From assembly GCA_021234155.1 (NCBI GenBank), contig JAJEKV010000001.1:25779189-25843188 (forward strand): a DNA stretch of 64,000 bases, written 5' to 3'. The notes under the pieces are model-generated. The model made no database searches and had not been told where the DNA came from. It saw only the letters and a list, made by a program, of their open reading frames with translations. Shown here one piece after another: positions 22,186 to 34,322 of this stretch. The position numbers and the translations under genes were made by a program. The DNA is from Isoetes taiwanensis (lineage: Eukaryota > Streptophyta > Lycopodiopsida > Isoetales > Isoetaceae). How positions within the stretch are numbered: the stretch's first letter is position 1; every line of letters begins with the position of its first letter.

Positions 22186-23154
22186 ATGGAACATGCTGAG
22201 GAGTTGGGCAAGATGGAACATGCTGAGGAGATGGAACTTGCCGAGGAGAGAAAGTTAAATAGGAAATACGCATTCGACATCAACTCGACAAGAAAGGGCG
22301 AATCTTTCTCAAATGTTAAGAACTCGTTAAAAATTAAAATTTTATATTCTCGAAATGTCTAATTCTAAATAGATTCACGTGAAAATTAGTTTAGAAAGCA
22401 ATTTTTTACGTTTCTATAACAATTATACTTTAAATTTAAAGATAAAGTTATATAATTATATAAAGTTAAGTATCAAGAAAAATTAAACATGACATGTAAT
22501 CTTAAAATAATACCCCAGTCTAATAAATCTAAATAAGTCCAAGTTTTGTTGAATATGTCATTATTGTGGGTGTCTCGGTGCAGAAATCGGATTTGGACAA
22601 AGTATATCAGGCCGCCTCAGCACTATTTTATTCAGAGGGCAATCCGAACACAGGTAACGAAGCCAAGAGGGCAGATTTCATTCATCCATTTCTCTATTTT
22701 TCAGTTGCAACTCACAACTGCCTAGACAAGATCAACAAACTCCAGCTGGAGAGGGAATATACTATCGAGAGTGGTTTAGCAGCTGGAGCTGTAGAGTTTG
22801 TTGTGGTGGATGCTCACTCGGTGCTGATCGTGGTGGAGGCTAAGCAGGATAACTGGGATCTCGGTAGGGCGCAGGGAATGCTGGAGATCGCATTGCAACA
22901 ATGTGGATGCGGGATTTCCCGAGTCTCACGTTGTCTACGGATGTGTGTCCACGAGTCCCCAATGGGAGATTTTCAGCTACTCTGCCGGGAAATGGACCTA
23001 CCATGGCCACTATACTTCCCTCGATGTCGTCAACAAGGATTCTGTAGATCAGGTTTTTGATGTTTCCAAGGTGGAGGCGTTCTTGAGGATCATCAATGCT
23101 CTTTTGGACAATGCCCTTCGAAAGATGAAGCATGCTTCAACTTCCTCGAGTTAG
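22186..23154 (+). pseudogene. PD-(D/E)XK-like gene, copy 1 (deleted and frameshifted)
   Basis: Exon 1 (MEHAEELGKMEHAEEMELAE onward) is cut at 22310 by a deletion that also removes the donor site. Exon 2 starts at 22584 after a TCGGTGCAG acceptor: SDLDKVYQAASALFYSEGNP, ESGLAAGAVEFVVVDAHSVL, IVVEAKQDNWDLGRAQGML. GAVEF followed by EAK about 13 residues later fits an E...ExK form of the PD-(D/E)XK core, and GRAQ is common after it. A one-base shift then puts the C-terminal half (VYGCVSTSPQWEIFSYSAG, VSKVEAFLRIINALLDNALR) in another frame, ending at TAG 23152-23154. The VYGCVST...W.IF pattern resembles restriction-endonuclease-like proteins such as Crinkler-type effectors. Function unknown. Confidence 0.6.
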
Positions 23155-24147
23155 AAAAGTTTTTAGTGGCGACTTTTCGTGTCTTACTTTTCTTTCATTA
23201 TGCTATAATACTATACTTCACGTGGCAAGCTCCAATTTGATGCATTGTACAACGTTTTTTTACTCCGTCGGTAACAGTACAGGGGCTGTAATTTGTTACA
23301 ATATATCTGATTTATTACAATATATCTGATCTGTTTAACTTTGGTTGCATTACTGCATCTAGACATTTTTGTATTAGCATGACAGCACGGATTACATTAA
23401 CTTGAGGATAGCAGAAATATTTGATAGTTCTAATAAATGATTTGAAAACTAAATGTTTGAATTCCCTCAGTTATGATGCTGTTGAGATGACTAATTAACT
23501 AGTTGCAACTGAGCAAAATCAACATATTCATAGCATAAATTCTTGCCAAATGCCTCATTTACTCCATTTTTTTTTGCTTTGTGGCTCCATTAGCTCATTT
23601 GTCCTATCATGCTTCCGCCTATTTACCTCTCTATGTTTCTTTTTTCCATGGTTCATTTGTACCTTTGTATAACACTAATATAGGTTTTTTGATTCTATAT
23701 ATTTTTATTTGTTTGACCTGTTCTTTCTCGCCTTTGCTAACTCTTTGCTATCGTTTTGTTTCTTCAATAATTACATTAGTGTCTATTGTTTTACTTTCTT
23801 CCATAGTTACATTAGTGTCTATTGTTTTACAATATCACATGTTCGTCGATATCCAAGAGAACTCTTCAATCTACATAAGGAGATTGCTAATTTTTATCTA
23901 GGGCAGTCTCTTTTCCTTTTTTCTCTCCTCACACAACCCTTTGTTTCGGAATTGCAATCTGACTACATAAAACATTGGCCAAAGGCCAAAACAAAAGTCC
24001 CAAGACCTTTTCCCACGCCAGCACGCTCATCCTCTGATACTCGTTCTCCAATACCGATATCAAGCTGAATCCTCCCTGTATATAACACGCTCATCCTCCG
24101 ATACTCGTTCTCCAATACCATATCAGATTGAATATTAGTTGGACAAG

Positions 24148-25714
24148 ATGGAACATGCTGAGGAGTTGGGCAAGATGGAACATGCCGAGGAGATGGAACT
24201 TGCCGAGGAGAGAAAGTTAAATAGGAAATACGCATTCGACATCTTCAACTCGACAAGAAAGGGCGAATCTTTCTCAAGTCCACTGCAAGAGGTTCTACAA
24301 CATCATGATGATCTGCTGAGTAGTAAAATCCCTATTATAACATATTTAATAAAATTTGGACTTATTCAAATCTAATAGATATCCTTCAAGGATGCCATGA
24401 TAAGATTACATGTATTTTTAACTCTTGTTGATTTTTATAAAATTTTCAGATTAACTTCAGATAAAAAGTATAATAGCTATTAATGTTTAAAATTATTTTC
24501 TACACTAATTTTCACTTTAATCTGTTTAAAATTAAATCTTCATCTAAGATGAACTCTATATGATTAAAATATTATTATTTGTAAATGTTTAAAGAAAGTT
24601 TAGATGAAATATATCAAATTATTACGTTTATGTTTTAATTAAAAAAATTGAATAGTTTGATTTTAATTAATTTTCAATATATATTTTTCAATATTTGTTA
24701 TTAAAATATAAACTTTATATTTTAATTAATATGAATCTAACACTTTTTTTAAAGTATTTTTAAAGTACTAAGAGTTTGTAAATTGTGAAATTCTCATATA
24801 ATTTTAAGTCATTCACTTATCAAAACATTATATTTTATTTACAAATTACCTGATTGACAAATTTTTTGTTAAGAACTCGTTAAAAATTAAAATTTTATAT
24901 TCTCGAAATGTCTAACTCTAAATAGATTCACGTGAAAATTAGTTTAGAAAGCAATTTTTTATGTTTCTATAACAATTATACTTTAAATTTAAAGATAAAG
25001 TTATATAATTATATAAAGTTAAGTATCAAGAAAAATATAAAGTTAAGTATCTTAAAATAATACCCCAGTCTAATATATCTAAATAAGTCCAAGTTTTGTT
25101 GAATATGTCATTATTGTGGGCGTCTCGGTGCAGAAATCGGATTTGGACAAAGTATATCAGGTCGCCTCAGCACTGTTTCATTCAAAGGGCAATCCGAACA
25201 CAGGTAACGAAGCCAAGAGGGCGGATTTCATTCATCCATTTCTCTATTTTCCAGTTGCAGCTCACAACTGCCTAGACAAGATCAACAAACTCCGGCTGGA
25301 GAGGGAATATACTATCGAGAGTGGTTTAGCAGCTGGAGCTGTAGTGTTTGTTGTGGTGGATGCTCACTCGGTGCTGATCGTGGTGGAGGCTAAGCAGGAT
25401 AACTGGGATCTCGGTAGAGCGCAGGGAATGCTGGAGATGTACGTGTCCCGCATTGCAACAATGTGGATGCGGGATTTACTGAGTCTCACGCTGTCTACGG
25501 ATGTGTGTCCACGGGTCCCCAATGGGAGATTTTCAGCTACTCTACCGGGAAATAGACTTACCATGGCCACTATACTTCCCTCGATGTCGTCAACAAGGAT
25601 TCTGTAGATCAGGTTTTTGATGTTTCCAAGGTGGAGGCGTTCTTGGGGATCATCAATGCTCTTTTGGACAATGCCCTTCGAAAGATGAAGCATGCTTCAA
25701 CTTCCTCTAGTTAG
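24148..25714 (+). pseudogene. PD-(D/E)XK-like gene, copy 2 (complete exons, broken frame)
   Basis: Exon 1 at 24148-24322 encodes MEHAEELGKMEHAEEMELAE through FSSPLQEVLQHHDDLLS. The intron is 24323-25133, and exon 2 continues KSDLDKVYQ; the split codon A/AA closes in phase 1, supporting this structure. Compared with copy 1 the core reads GAVVF rather than GAVEF, so the first acidic residue is lost while EAK is kept. Exon 2 has about 10 extra bases near 25440 and changes frame before VYGCVSTGPQWEIFSYSTG, where a TGG has become TAG. The frame ends at TAG 25712-25714. The N-terminal HAEE repeats are acidic and probably helical. Both copies are therefore dead, by different lesions. Confidence 0.65.
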
Positions 25715-25893
25715 AAAAGTTTTTAGTGGCGACTTTTTGTGTCTTACTTTTCTTTCATTATGCTATAATACTATACTTCAAGTGGCAAGCTCCAATTTGA
25801 TGCATTGTACAACATTTTTTTACTCCGTCGGTAACAGTGCAAGGGCTGTAATTTGTTACAATATATCTGATTTATTACAATATATCTGATCTG

Positions 25894-26530
25894 TTTAACT
25901 TTGGTTGCATGACTGCATCTAGATATTTCTGTATTAGCATGACAGCACGGATTACATTAACTTGAGGATAGCAGAAATATTTGATAGTTCTGACAAATGA
26001 TTTGAAAACTAAATGTTTGAATTCCCTCATTATGATGCTGTTGAGATGACTAACTAACTAGTTGCAACCGAGCAATTCCAGACTGAAATTCCAAACAGTG
26101 TCATTGCAAAATAGGGGTCCTGTTTGTACTTCCAAAGTTTTTGTTTAACTTTGGTTGCATGACTGCATCTAGATGTTTCTGTATTAGCCTGATAGCACAA
26201 ATTACATTAACCTGAGAATAGAAGAAATATTTGATAATTATGACAAATGATTTGGTAACTAAATTATTTGAATTCCCTCAGTTATGACACGGTTGAGATG
26301 ACTAACTAACTAGTTGCAACTGAGACAATCCCAGCTGAAATTCCAAACAGTGTCATTGCAAAATAGGATCCTGTTTGCACCTAGATATTTCTGTATTAGC
26401 ATGGCATCACGGATTACGTTAACCTGAGGATAGCAGAAATATTTGATAGTTCTGACAAATAATTTGGAAACTAATTTGTTCGAATTCCCTCAGTTATGAC
26501 ACTGTTGAGAATGAGATGACTATTGCCGTG
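25894..26530. repeat. Tandem repeat of about 240 bp after the duplication
   Basis: The text TTTAACTTTGGTTGCATGAC starts units at about 25894 and 26142, and a third, lacking its start, begins near 26378 (CTAGATATTTCTGTATTAGC). Each contains TTTGAATTCCCTCA or a close form and GTTGAGATGACTA. The first unit belongs to the end of the segmental duplication. Confidence 0.85.
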
Positions 26531-27180
26531 AGCGCAATTTCTGTTTTGCTATAAGGAATACTGGCCATGTGAGACCATGTTTCTTGTCTTGTATGCATTC
26601 ATTTAACGCCTTTGCTACACTGCATGCCTGCATATTTAGACGCCTTATCTCAGCTGAAGCTTCTACAATCCGGCAAGTACCTGCGCCAATAGCCATTGCT
26701 TTGGCACGTAGCTATCTTTCTTCCATTGCTACGTAGCCATTTTTCGTTTGATGGTGGTCTAAGATCTTCTTTCACGACAATGTCTTTTTTATCACAATGG
26801 CCGGTGCAAAATAAACTTCCAGGCACCATGTTACTATTAGCTCACAAATAGCTTCAGCGGTCTACAGGCTCTCTGTTAAATGTATTTATGTTATGCTGGT
26901 GAATCTGGCACTTTCGTGATGCCTACTAGTTCAGAGTTGCATTGGATTTCCAATGGATCGTTGCAAAGTTTGTAGCCAAAATAAGCTCAAGGATACATGT
27001 GGTCTGCAGAGCTGATTGGTGGGCCAAAATGTTCCATGGTTACTAACCTAGTCATTTTCATGTCTGAAGACATGGGAAATAAGGGAAGTACGAAATTAAA
27101 AAATAATGTTCGGAGCATCGGTCCTCTAATTATTAAGTCTTTCGGCCACAGCCTTAATTGAATTAATTCAGTCGCTAAAA
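26531..27180. other. Non-coding stretch upstream of the BOR pseudogene
   Basis: No gene recognised. It may include the former promoter and leader of the borate exporter relic that begins at 27181. Confidence 0.4.
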
Positions 27181-29762
27181 ATGGAGGAAACTTTTGTCCC
27201 CTTTGAATGCTAACAACATTAAGGGACGAGTAAAATGCTACAAACATGATTGGCTTGGTGGTCTGAACGCTGGATTCAGGTCCGTCTCTTTGCCCTCTAT
27301 GTTTGAAGCATGCACATTGATATAATGCAATTGCATGACAGTAACTCTTGGGTGTGAGATGTCTAAGCATTGTGGAATTATTGCAGAATCTTTGCTCCAG
27401 CAACCTATACATTTTTTGCTTTAGCTATTTCAGTCATTTCCTCGTGACGCAAGTGAGTCTTTATGGATTTTAATCATAGTAATTTTGCTGAGACTTTAAT
27501 TATTAATATCGTTTTCATGCAGATGGAATATCAACTGCTGTCCAAACACTGGTTTCCACTTCTTTGTGTGGGATTTTGCACTCACATATTGGAGGCGAAC
27601 CCCTACAACTAGTCCTCAATATTGCAGAACCAACTGTCATCATGTACACTTTCATGTACAATCTTGCGAAAAACAGGGATGATTTGGGGCCTCGGCTATT
27701 CTTGCCCTGGACAGGATGGTAAGGCACCAGTTCCATTGATGCAGATAGCTTCCTCCCTGCATTCAAATGAAAATGCAAATATGGAGACCGAGTGTTTATG
27801 TTTTAAACTTACCATGTTGCCCCTAAATGTAAATTTGAAATATATAGGGTATTTTGGTAATAACCAACTAGTAGGGGCATTTTGCCTTGAATATAATGTT
27901 GCTCATACAGGGGCATTTTGGTAATAACCAAAACGAGTAGAGGCATTTTGGTAGTTCGCTTGAATATAATGTTGCTCACTTTGGATTTGCAGGGTCTATC
28001 TGGGTTTCCTTCTTGCTCTTACTTGGTGCATGCTCCATTATCAACAGATTCACTAGAATTGCAGGTGAGCTATTTGGAATGCTGATTGCAGTCCTGTTTA
28101 TGCAACAAGCCATCAAGGTAATCCTCAAGGTAGTCAAAGCTTTTTTAAATCCTTCTAACTGTAACATCTAAGTCTACGCAAGGAGTAATTAGGGAATTCT
28201 GCTTTCCCATGAGAGATGATCCAAACCTAGAACAATTTAGTACTCCATGGCGGTTTGTCAATGGCATCTTTGGAATTGTGCTTTCCTTTGGTCTCCTTCT
28301 AACAGCACTGAGAACCCGAAGTGGGAGGTCGTGGTGTTATGGGTCAGGTTGGCATGTGGCCTGCCTTATATCTTTTTTATCTTCTTGTGAGCTCACTCAA
28401 ATCTTTTGTAGCATGGGTGCATGGCTTTATCGCGGATTATGGAGTAGCCTTAATGGTTCTAGTTTGGACTGCTATTTCCTATGGACTGGCAGGAACTGCT
28501 CCTAATGGCATTCCACGGCGTCTTTACAGTCCCAATCCGTGGCAACACTGTGCACTTCAAAGCTGGACTGTAATTAAGGTATTATGATAACTGCAAAATG
28601 ATATTCATTCCACATCACCTATTATATATCCTGTAATGTTGAGGGTTCCACTTGACCACATTCTGTGATTATTTGTAAAGTTATTTTTCTATTTGCAATT
28701 CTAATCAAGTAAAATTTTTTGAAGATTTTTCTCTGCAACTTGCTGTACTAGCATTTTAACGACGCAATTTTGCAGGAAATGCGTGAAATATTCTATATTT
28801 TTGGAACCTTCATTCCCGCTACAATGATTGCAGTCCTGTATTACTTCGACCACAGTGTGGCTTCTCCGCTTGCTAAATAGAAGGAGTTCAGTTTACGTAA
28901 ATGAAGGAGTTCAATTTACGTAAATCATCTTCTTACCATTACGATCTACTTGTTCTCGGTTTCATGGTATGCATGTTCCTCTAATTCACATGCAATATAG
29001 CTTTACTTTCAGTCGTTCCACCTCAGATTACATAATCATGATCATTACATGTTAAATTTGCTGACGTCATTATCTCCTAAAATACTTGTTCATTGTTCTG
29101 CCTACATAAAGTATCTCGTCATATATTTAGGTCATATTTTGCGGACTTTTGGGATTGCCACCTTCAAATGGTGTCCTACCTCGGTTGCCTATGCATACCG
29201 AAAGCCTCACAACGTTGAAACATCAGGTAACAACAACCCATAAACTTCTAGCCATCTATCACTCCCTCATCATATCTCACTTTTATGTGATTTCATTTCA
29301 GATTATTCGAAAGAAGTTACTAAAGAAGGCTAAACAAAACATTGATGAAAATGCCACACTAGATGAACTTTACGGAAGCTTGCAGGAGACCTACCAATAA
29401 TTGCAATCACCCTTTGTGTCCCAACCATCATCATCTCATGTAAAAGCCATATACTTTTGTTTGTGAGATTGATAGTTGCATCTGTAACTATGTTCTATAT
29501 GCAGGGATTAAAGGAACTTCGCTGTGAAATAAATCAACCCTCATCAAACCCCATAACTGCTAATCTCCCAGTTGATGGGACTGTGTTTGACCCAGAAAAG
29601 GACATAGATGACACTCCCTGTTGGAGTCAAAGAACAAAGGGTGAGCCACCTTTTGCAATCCTTAATGGTTGGCGGATGTGTAGCTGCAATGCCAGTATTA
29701 AAAAAATACCGACCTCTGTTTTATGGGGCTACTTTGCATTTATGGCTGCGCCAGCACCATAG
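27181..29762 (+). pseudogene. Borate exporter (BOR, SLC4-like) pseudogene, ten exon relics
   Basis: Exon relics: 27181-27279 (METFVPF-like start, KCYKHDWLGGLNAGF), 27387-27452 (FAPATYTFFALAISV), 27523-27718 ([25 protein letters not shown]), 27993-28117 ([20 protein letters not shown]), about 28170-28347 (GIFGIVLSFGLLLTALRTRS), 28412-28578 (FIADYGVALMVLVWTAISY, GIPRRLYSPNPW), 28776-28966 ([13 protein letters not shown]), 29131-29226 (CGLLGLPPSNGVLPRLP), 29302-29439 and 29505-29762 (FDPEKDIDD, PTSVLWGYFAFMA). These follow the order of plant BOR proteins, plasma-membrane borate efflux carriers. Lesions: frameshift in exon 1, stop in exon 2, shift in exon 4, TAG and a 23-bp duplication in exon 7, TAA in exon 9, shift in exon 10. 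The C-terminal end is missing. Confidence 0.93.
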
Positions 29763-29831
29763 CCCTGGCGGAGGGAAGAAGAATTCTTGCTCATGTAGTC
29801 TTGCAGTTAGATTTAGTTTTGTGAACTGCAC

Positions 29832-30478
29832 TTGTTAAGATGTATGGAAGATGTGAAAATGTAGATGAGGCATGGTTAGTGTTTGTCAGTCCACCTGTAG
29901 AGGATTTAGTCTTATGGACTGCCATGCTTGCAGCATATGCACACTGTGGTTTGTTGGAGGATGCAATGACAATATTTGAAATGTTCCTTGAATGAGATGT
30001 AGTTTGCTGGAGTGCTATGATAGGTGCACATGCACAGCATGGATGCGCAATGGATGCTCTTCACCTCTTCCACCAGATGCAGTTGCATGGTTTGTCTCCA
30101 AACAAGATGGCCTTTATCAATATTCTCAATGCGCATGCTAGCCTGGATGAGGGCAGATGGATCTATGGGCAAATATATGAAAATAAATTTGACGGGGATA
30201 TTGTTGTTGATAATACACTTGTTAATATGTATGGCAAATGTGGAAGTATCATCGACACACGAAATGTCTTCAATGGAATGTGGAATCGAGATGTGATTTC
30301 ATGGACTACCATTATTGAAGCATATGCACAGCATGGTTATGGCAGGGAGTCCTTGGAACTTTTTCAAAACATGCAACAAGAAGGGTTTGTGCCTAACAAC
30401 ATTCTCCTTGAAAGTATTCTTTCTGCATGCAGCTATGCGTTCTGCATGGCCATTTGGATTTGCTCTAAGGATGTTCCA
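29832..30478 (+). pseudogene. PPR protein fragment, broken
   Basis: Pentatricopeptide repeats of the PLS type: VKMYGRCENVDEAWLVF, DLVLWTAMLAAYAHCGLLED, then a TGA near 29994, DVVCWSAMIGAHAQHGCAMD, LVNMYGKCGSIIDTRNVF and DVISWTTIIEAYAQHGYGRE. Such proteins bind organellar RNA and act in editing or processing. Only about six repeats remain, without start or C-terminal E/DYW domain; the frame ends at a TGA near 30485. It abuts the truncated BOR relic directly, so the junction was made by recombination or deletion. Confidence 0.9.
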
Positions 30479-30484
30479 CACATA

Positions 30485-31160
30485 TGAAATGTTGATGGCA
30501 AAAAGCCCCCATCATCTACTTGTATTTGCAGATGCAGGTCAAATTGATTACCTGTGCAAAAAAACCCCAAATTGTTACAAGCACTGAGACCTAATCCAAT
30601 TCCAAGACCAGCAGGGCGGACAAACGCACCAGAAGAGGCTGCATTTCAGCCAGTTTCGGACTATCAGAGGGTGCCCGGAGCACTGGCAACCGCAAAAGGG
30701 TAGAGCATCTGATGAGCCGCTGCTTACTATGCTTACTCTGCAAAGCATTACTTAGCCTCGTGCTAGTTTACAAAGAAGCATTGTTTAGCTGCATGCGAGA
30801 GTGAATAGAAGCTGGGTGTGGGTGTAGAAGGCTAGGGCGACGAAAGAAGACGGAGACGAAGGAATGAATTACTTGGATGTTTAAAATATTCCTGATCGTT
30901 GGATTGAAAAATATGAAATTCGACGGCATGCAATTATTTTGGCTTATATGGCATGGCACGTGGACACTATAATGTTATTGCTTTGCAAAGGACCTTTCCC
31001 TAGAATTGGAGCAAACGTTGCAGCTCGGGTTAAGCAACCTGCTAAATATTCAAAAAGCAAATGAAGGGCGGAGTGCTTTAGGATGCCACGTGGGAAGGTG
31101 TAATTCCGAGGAAGCGAGCTGACAGGGCAAAAGCTTTGAGCAGGGTGTGGAGCTCCGGCG
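30485..31160. other. Upstream region of the peroxidase gene
   Basis: No coding feature. It should contain the peroxidase promoter, but I see no clear TATA box at a convincing distance from 31161. Confidence 0.4.
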
Positions 31161-32529
31161 ATGGCGATGGCGATGGCGTCACCATATTCTTCAGTAATAG
31201 TAATAACAGTGGTATGTGCAATTGCAGCCACAGCCAACACACAAGTACACGCACAGCAGCTGAGCCACGGATTCTACAATGCCTCTTGCCCTGGGGCTGA
31301 ACGGGTGGTCGCCGGCGTAATCCGGGCATCCGCTGCAGTCGATCTCTTCCTTCCGCCCAAGCTGCTCCGTCTCTTCTTCCACGATTGCTTCCTTCACGTA
31401 CTTATTCAAATTCTAAAACACCCATTTCGATCACATCTTCTAAGGGAATTTTTTTGCTCAGGGCTGCGACGGATCCATCCTCATCGATTCTACTCCAAAC
31501 AACCCCGCCGAGAAATCTGATCCCGCCAATCTTTCGGTGGACGGCTATGGCGCCATCGACTCGGCCAAGACTGTTCTCGAGAGCCTCTGCCCTGGCATTG
31601 TTTCTTGTGCTGACATCGTCGCTCTTGCTGCTAGGGATTCCGTCGTTATGGTACGTAACCTTATTTCTCGCTGATTTTTTTTCCAATTGGGTTGTGCTTA
31701 GTCGTTTGATAAATTTGGTTGTTTTGCCAACTGAGTATTAATACTGATAATCTTCATGAATTGGGTTGTGCATTCTGTTTTATTTTGATGAAAATGCGTG
31801 AATCTGGCGCTGGTTTTCATTATAATCTTGTCGGTTTTCACGCATTAATCTGTTACAGTTCTACTTCTACCTTTCCAGATGGGCGGGCCTTCCTTTAGCA
31901 TCCCAACCGGGCGCAGAGATGGATTGTTATCAAACGCAAGCAGTGTCCGAGCAAATGTGCCTGATACAACCTTCAACCTGGACCAATTGCTGCAAAATTT
32001 TGGATCTAAAGGCCTCTCCATGAACGATCTCATTATCCTATCAGGTTCGGCCCAAATTCAATTTCAAACCCAATAACAATTCACTTCTAGGCATTTACAA
32101 TACCCAGTTATATTTACAGGCGCGCACACGATCGGCCGAGCGCATTGCACAGCATTCAACGACAGATTTAAATTTAGCAGCAATGGCACAACCTTTGCAG
32201 ACGAATCTCTCAACCCAAATCTGGCAAGAACTCTGCTGCAGGCCTGCCCACAAAATTTTAATCCTTCGACGACTGTTTTCAACGATCTCAACACCGCTGT
32301 TACATTTGATAATGCTTACTATCAGAATCTGCAGCAGGGCATGGGCCTCTTTGCTTCCGATCAGATCCTTTTTAGGGATAGCAGAAGCCGTGCATTCGTC
32401 ACCAAATTAGCACAAAATCAAACTTTTTTCTTCTCTGCTTGGCAGCAATCCATGCTTAAACTTGGACGTACTGAAGTTAAGACTGGAAATCAAGGCGAAA
32501 TCAGAAAGCATTGCAGGGCTGTGAATTGA
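31161..32529 (+). CDS. Class III (secretory) peroxidase, four exons, 333 residues
   Basis: Exons 31161-31397, 31462-31650, 31879-32044 and 32120-32529 join in frame with GT-AG introns; three introns is the classical pattern of the family. It oxidises phenolic substrates with H2O2 in the cell wall or vacuole. Residues 1-31 form a signal peptide ([18 protein letters not shown]). Then [14 protein letters not shown], distal haem pocket [10 protein letters not shown], calcium-loop [24 protein letters not shown], proximal histidine in [12 protein letters not shown] and C-terminal [11 protein letters not shown]. All eight conserved cysteines are present (SCP, HDCF, GCDG, LCPG, SCAD, AHC, ACPQ, KHC). 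Length fits the family. The start is the first of three ATGGCG repeats at 31161, 31167 and 31173; any could serve. The exon 2-3 junction gives VVMMGGPSF where VxLxGGP is usual. No lesion is visible. Confidence 0.96.
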
Positions 32530-32780
32530 ATTGTGATTATTAATTCTTGTTAGTTGTTACATCTTTTGTAACTTCTTGTAAATAACGTGCTGCATTAAAG
32601 ATGACGAAGCCTTTTTTGTCTGCTACCAGAAATAAGGCTACGAGGCATGATTCTGTTGTGGCCAATTTTGTTTTCTTCCCCATTGAAGACTGTTTCATTT
32701 GAAGAGGGTTAAATTAATTCGTAACTGGAAAGTGGATCCCGAAGACATAAAAGGTGTGCCAAAATACTATAATGGCATTG

Positions 32781-32815
32781 GCAACTTAAGTTGCATCCAC
32801 GGCAACTTAAGTTGC
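32781..32815. repeat. Two GCAACTTAAGTTGC palindromes, 21 bp apart
   Basis: The perfect 14-bp palindrome occurs at 32781-32794 and 32802-32815, a 21-bp step or two DNA turns. It lies about 250 bp past the peroxidase stop. It could be a paired protein-binding site or a short hairpin; nothing else supports either. Confidence 0.7.
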
Positions 32816-34217
32816 TACCAGCAATTCAGACCTCTTGCCCAACCACGCTATGCTACGTCGCAATAATTCTAAACAAAAATGTTAAGTTTCGAAACTAGAT
32901 TTTTACTCCACGTTCCAACGTTTTACTTTGGCTGTTTTACTCTACGTTTTTGAAGATTCTAGCAGAAATTTTCCCCTGAATTGCAAGTAACTGAACTTCA
33001 CGTTTCAAGATTTTCCTTCTACTTGCAATTCTATTGTGTGACGTGCCACCAAAATTCCACCAAAATTGCAACAAAAAGGAAGTTCTTGTTTACGTGCTGA
33101 AGACTGGAAGTTAAAAGCCGCCGGAAGTCCAGAACATCAAGTAAAATACAAAGCAAGAAACTAGTTACATTCAGAAGATTGTCCATGTGTCGCCATCTGA
33201 TTGGCTATGAGGGCAGAATTGCTCCTACCCAAACTTTACTTACTAGGGTAACACTTTCTTGTATACAATAATGTTCCTATTCTAATGTGGAAGGCCTGCG
33301 GATGTGTGTCACCGTGCAAGCATGCCTTACACGCCAAAATGTTGCCTATTTGGTGAGAGACTCATCTAAAGGGGGAAAACTGGCCAATTATAGATAGGCA
33401 TATCATTCATTACAGCAGTGTACAAACGTTTTTTGAAAGATATCTAAGGGGGTAGTCGACCACACCAATTTGATCTGACTAACCATTAATAATAAAGGGA
33501 ACCTGCCATAGGAACAATCCAGACCCCTTTAAGACGACGTAAAATAAGAAAGGCAAATAGGAGCCAACGTGCGAAAGTTTATCACCGGGATGAAAAATCC
33601 TGCCCTTTTGGGTTTTCGAGGAAAACCCTAATGATAAATTGTCGCACCATGGCTCCAAATGAAAAGCCCGGGTCGTCAAAGTTGATATCGTTGATGAAAA
33701 AGTCAAGGAAACACAAGATGGAGGTCGCACACTAAACGATTCATCTCGAACTCAATGGGAGAGTCGTTAAAAGAAATAAATAGCCATGATCACCTGAAAA
33801 CAGAAGATAAAAGAAAACAAACAAACTGCATTAGATGTTAGAGAAGTAACTTAACAAAATCAGAATTCACAGTTGGATGAGATGACCTAAAACGAAACAA
33901 CGTAAACAGAAGCAATTAACTCAAAAATATAAGCCATCACGCCGGCTCGGCGAAGCCCCCCCAGGGGACAAGTTCATAACAAATCACAATCCTTCACTTA
34001 TAGAAGGGGCTGGTCATGCGAGCCACGCGACATAGCATCATATCTCAAAACAATATAACCTCAAATACAGAGGGGTTGTTCACGTGTGTAACGCGACAAA
34101 TGACAAATATTTCAAGAAAAAAGGGATGATCAGAATCACAAATAAAAATGAAAAAGCATGACTGTAAACAACCGAGGGTGGGTAGGGAGGGAACTAAGAC
34201 CTGACAACTGCTGTGAG

Positions 34218-34322
34218 AAGACGTCGATGAGGAAGAAGGAACCCAAATAAGATATAAATAGACTCGTCTCTCCCCAAAATGACGATCTAACGGTGTCGAA
34301 TCGCATGCATTTTGGTGAGAGA
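34218..34322. repeat. Dispersed repeat B, copy 1
   Basis: About 105 bp (GATGAGGAAGAAGGAACCCA, AAATAAGATATAAATAG, GGTGTCGAATCGCATGCATT) repeated at 36141-36246 with about 10 differences. The TATAAATAG word inside both copies is TATA-box-like, so it may be a piece of an LTR or promoter. Confidence 0.8.

Larger units (their letters stand above)
21538..26074. repeat. Tandem segmental duplication, two units
   Basis: Unit 1 spans 21538-23515 and unit 2 spans 23516-26074; both start with ATTCATAGCATAAATTC and end with AGTTGCAAC followed by GAGCA. Unit 2 is longer mainly because unit 1 lacks about 0.6 kb corresponding to 24278-24870 (end of exon 1 and first half of the intron). Each unit contains one copy of a PD-(D/E)XK-like gene, and a further short direct repeat around GCTCATCCTC and GATACTCGTT (22061 and 22120; 24025 and 24088). 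High similarity suggests a fairly recent event. Confidence 0.93.

Noticed and set aside
29750-29840. Natural BOR-PPR fusion gene
   Set aside because: Both parts are broken by many stops and shifts and are joined through non-coding DNA, so the junction is between two relics.
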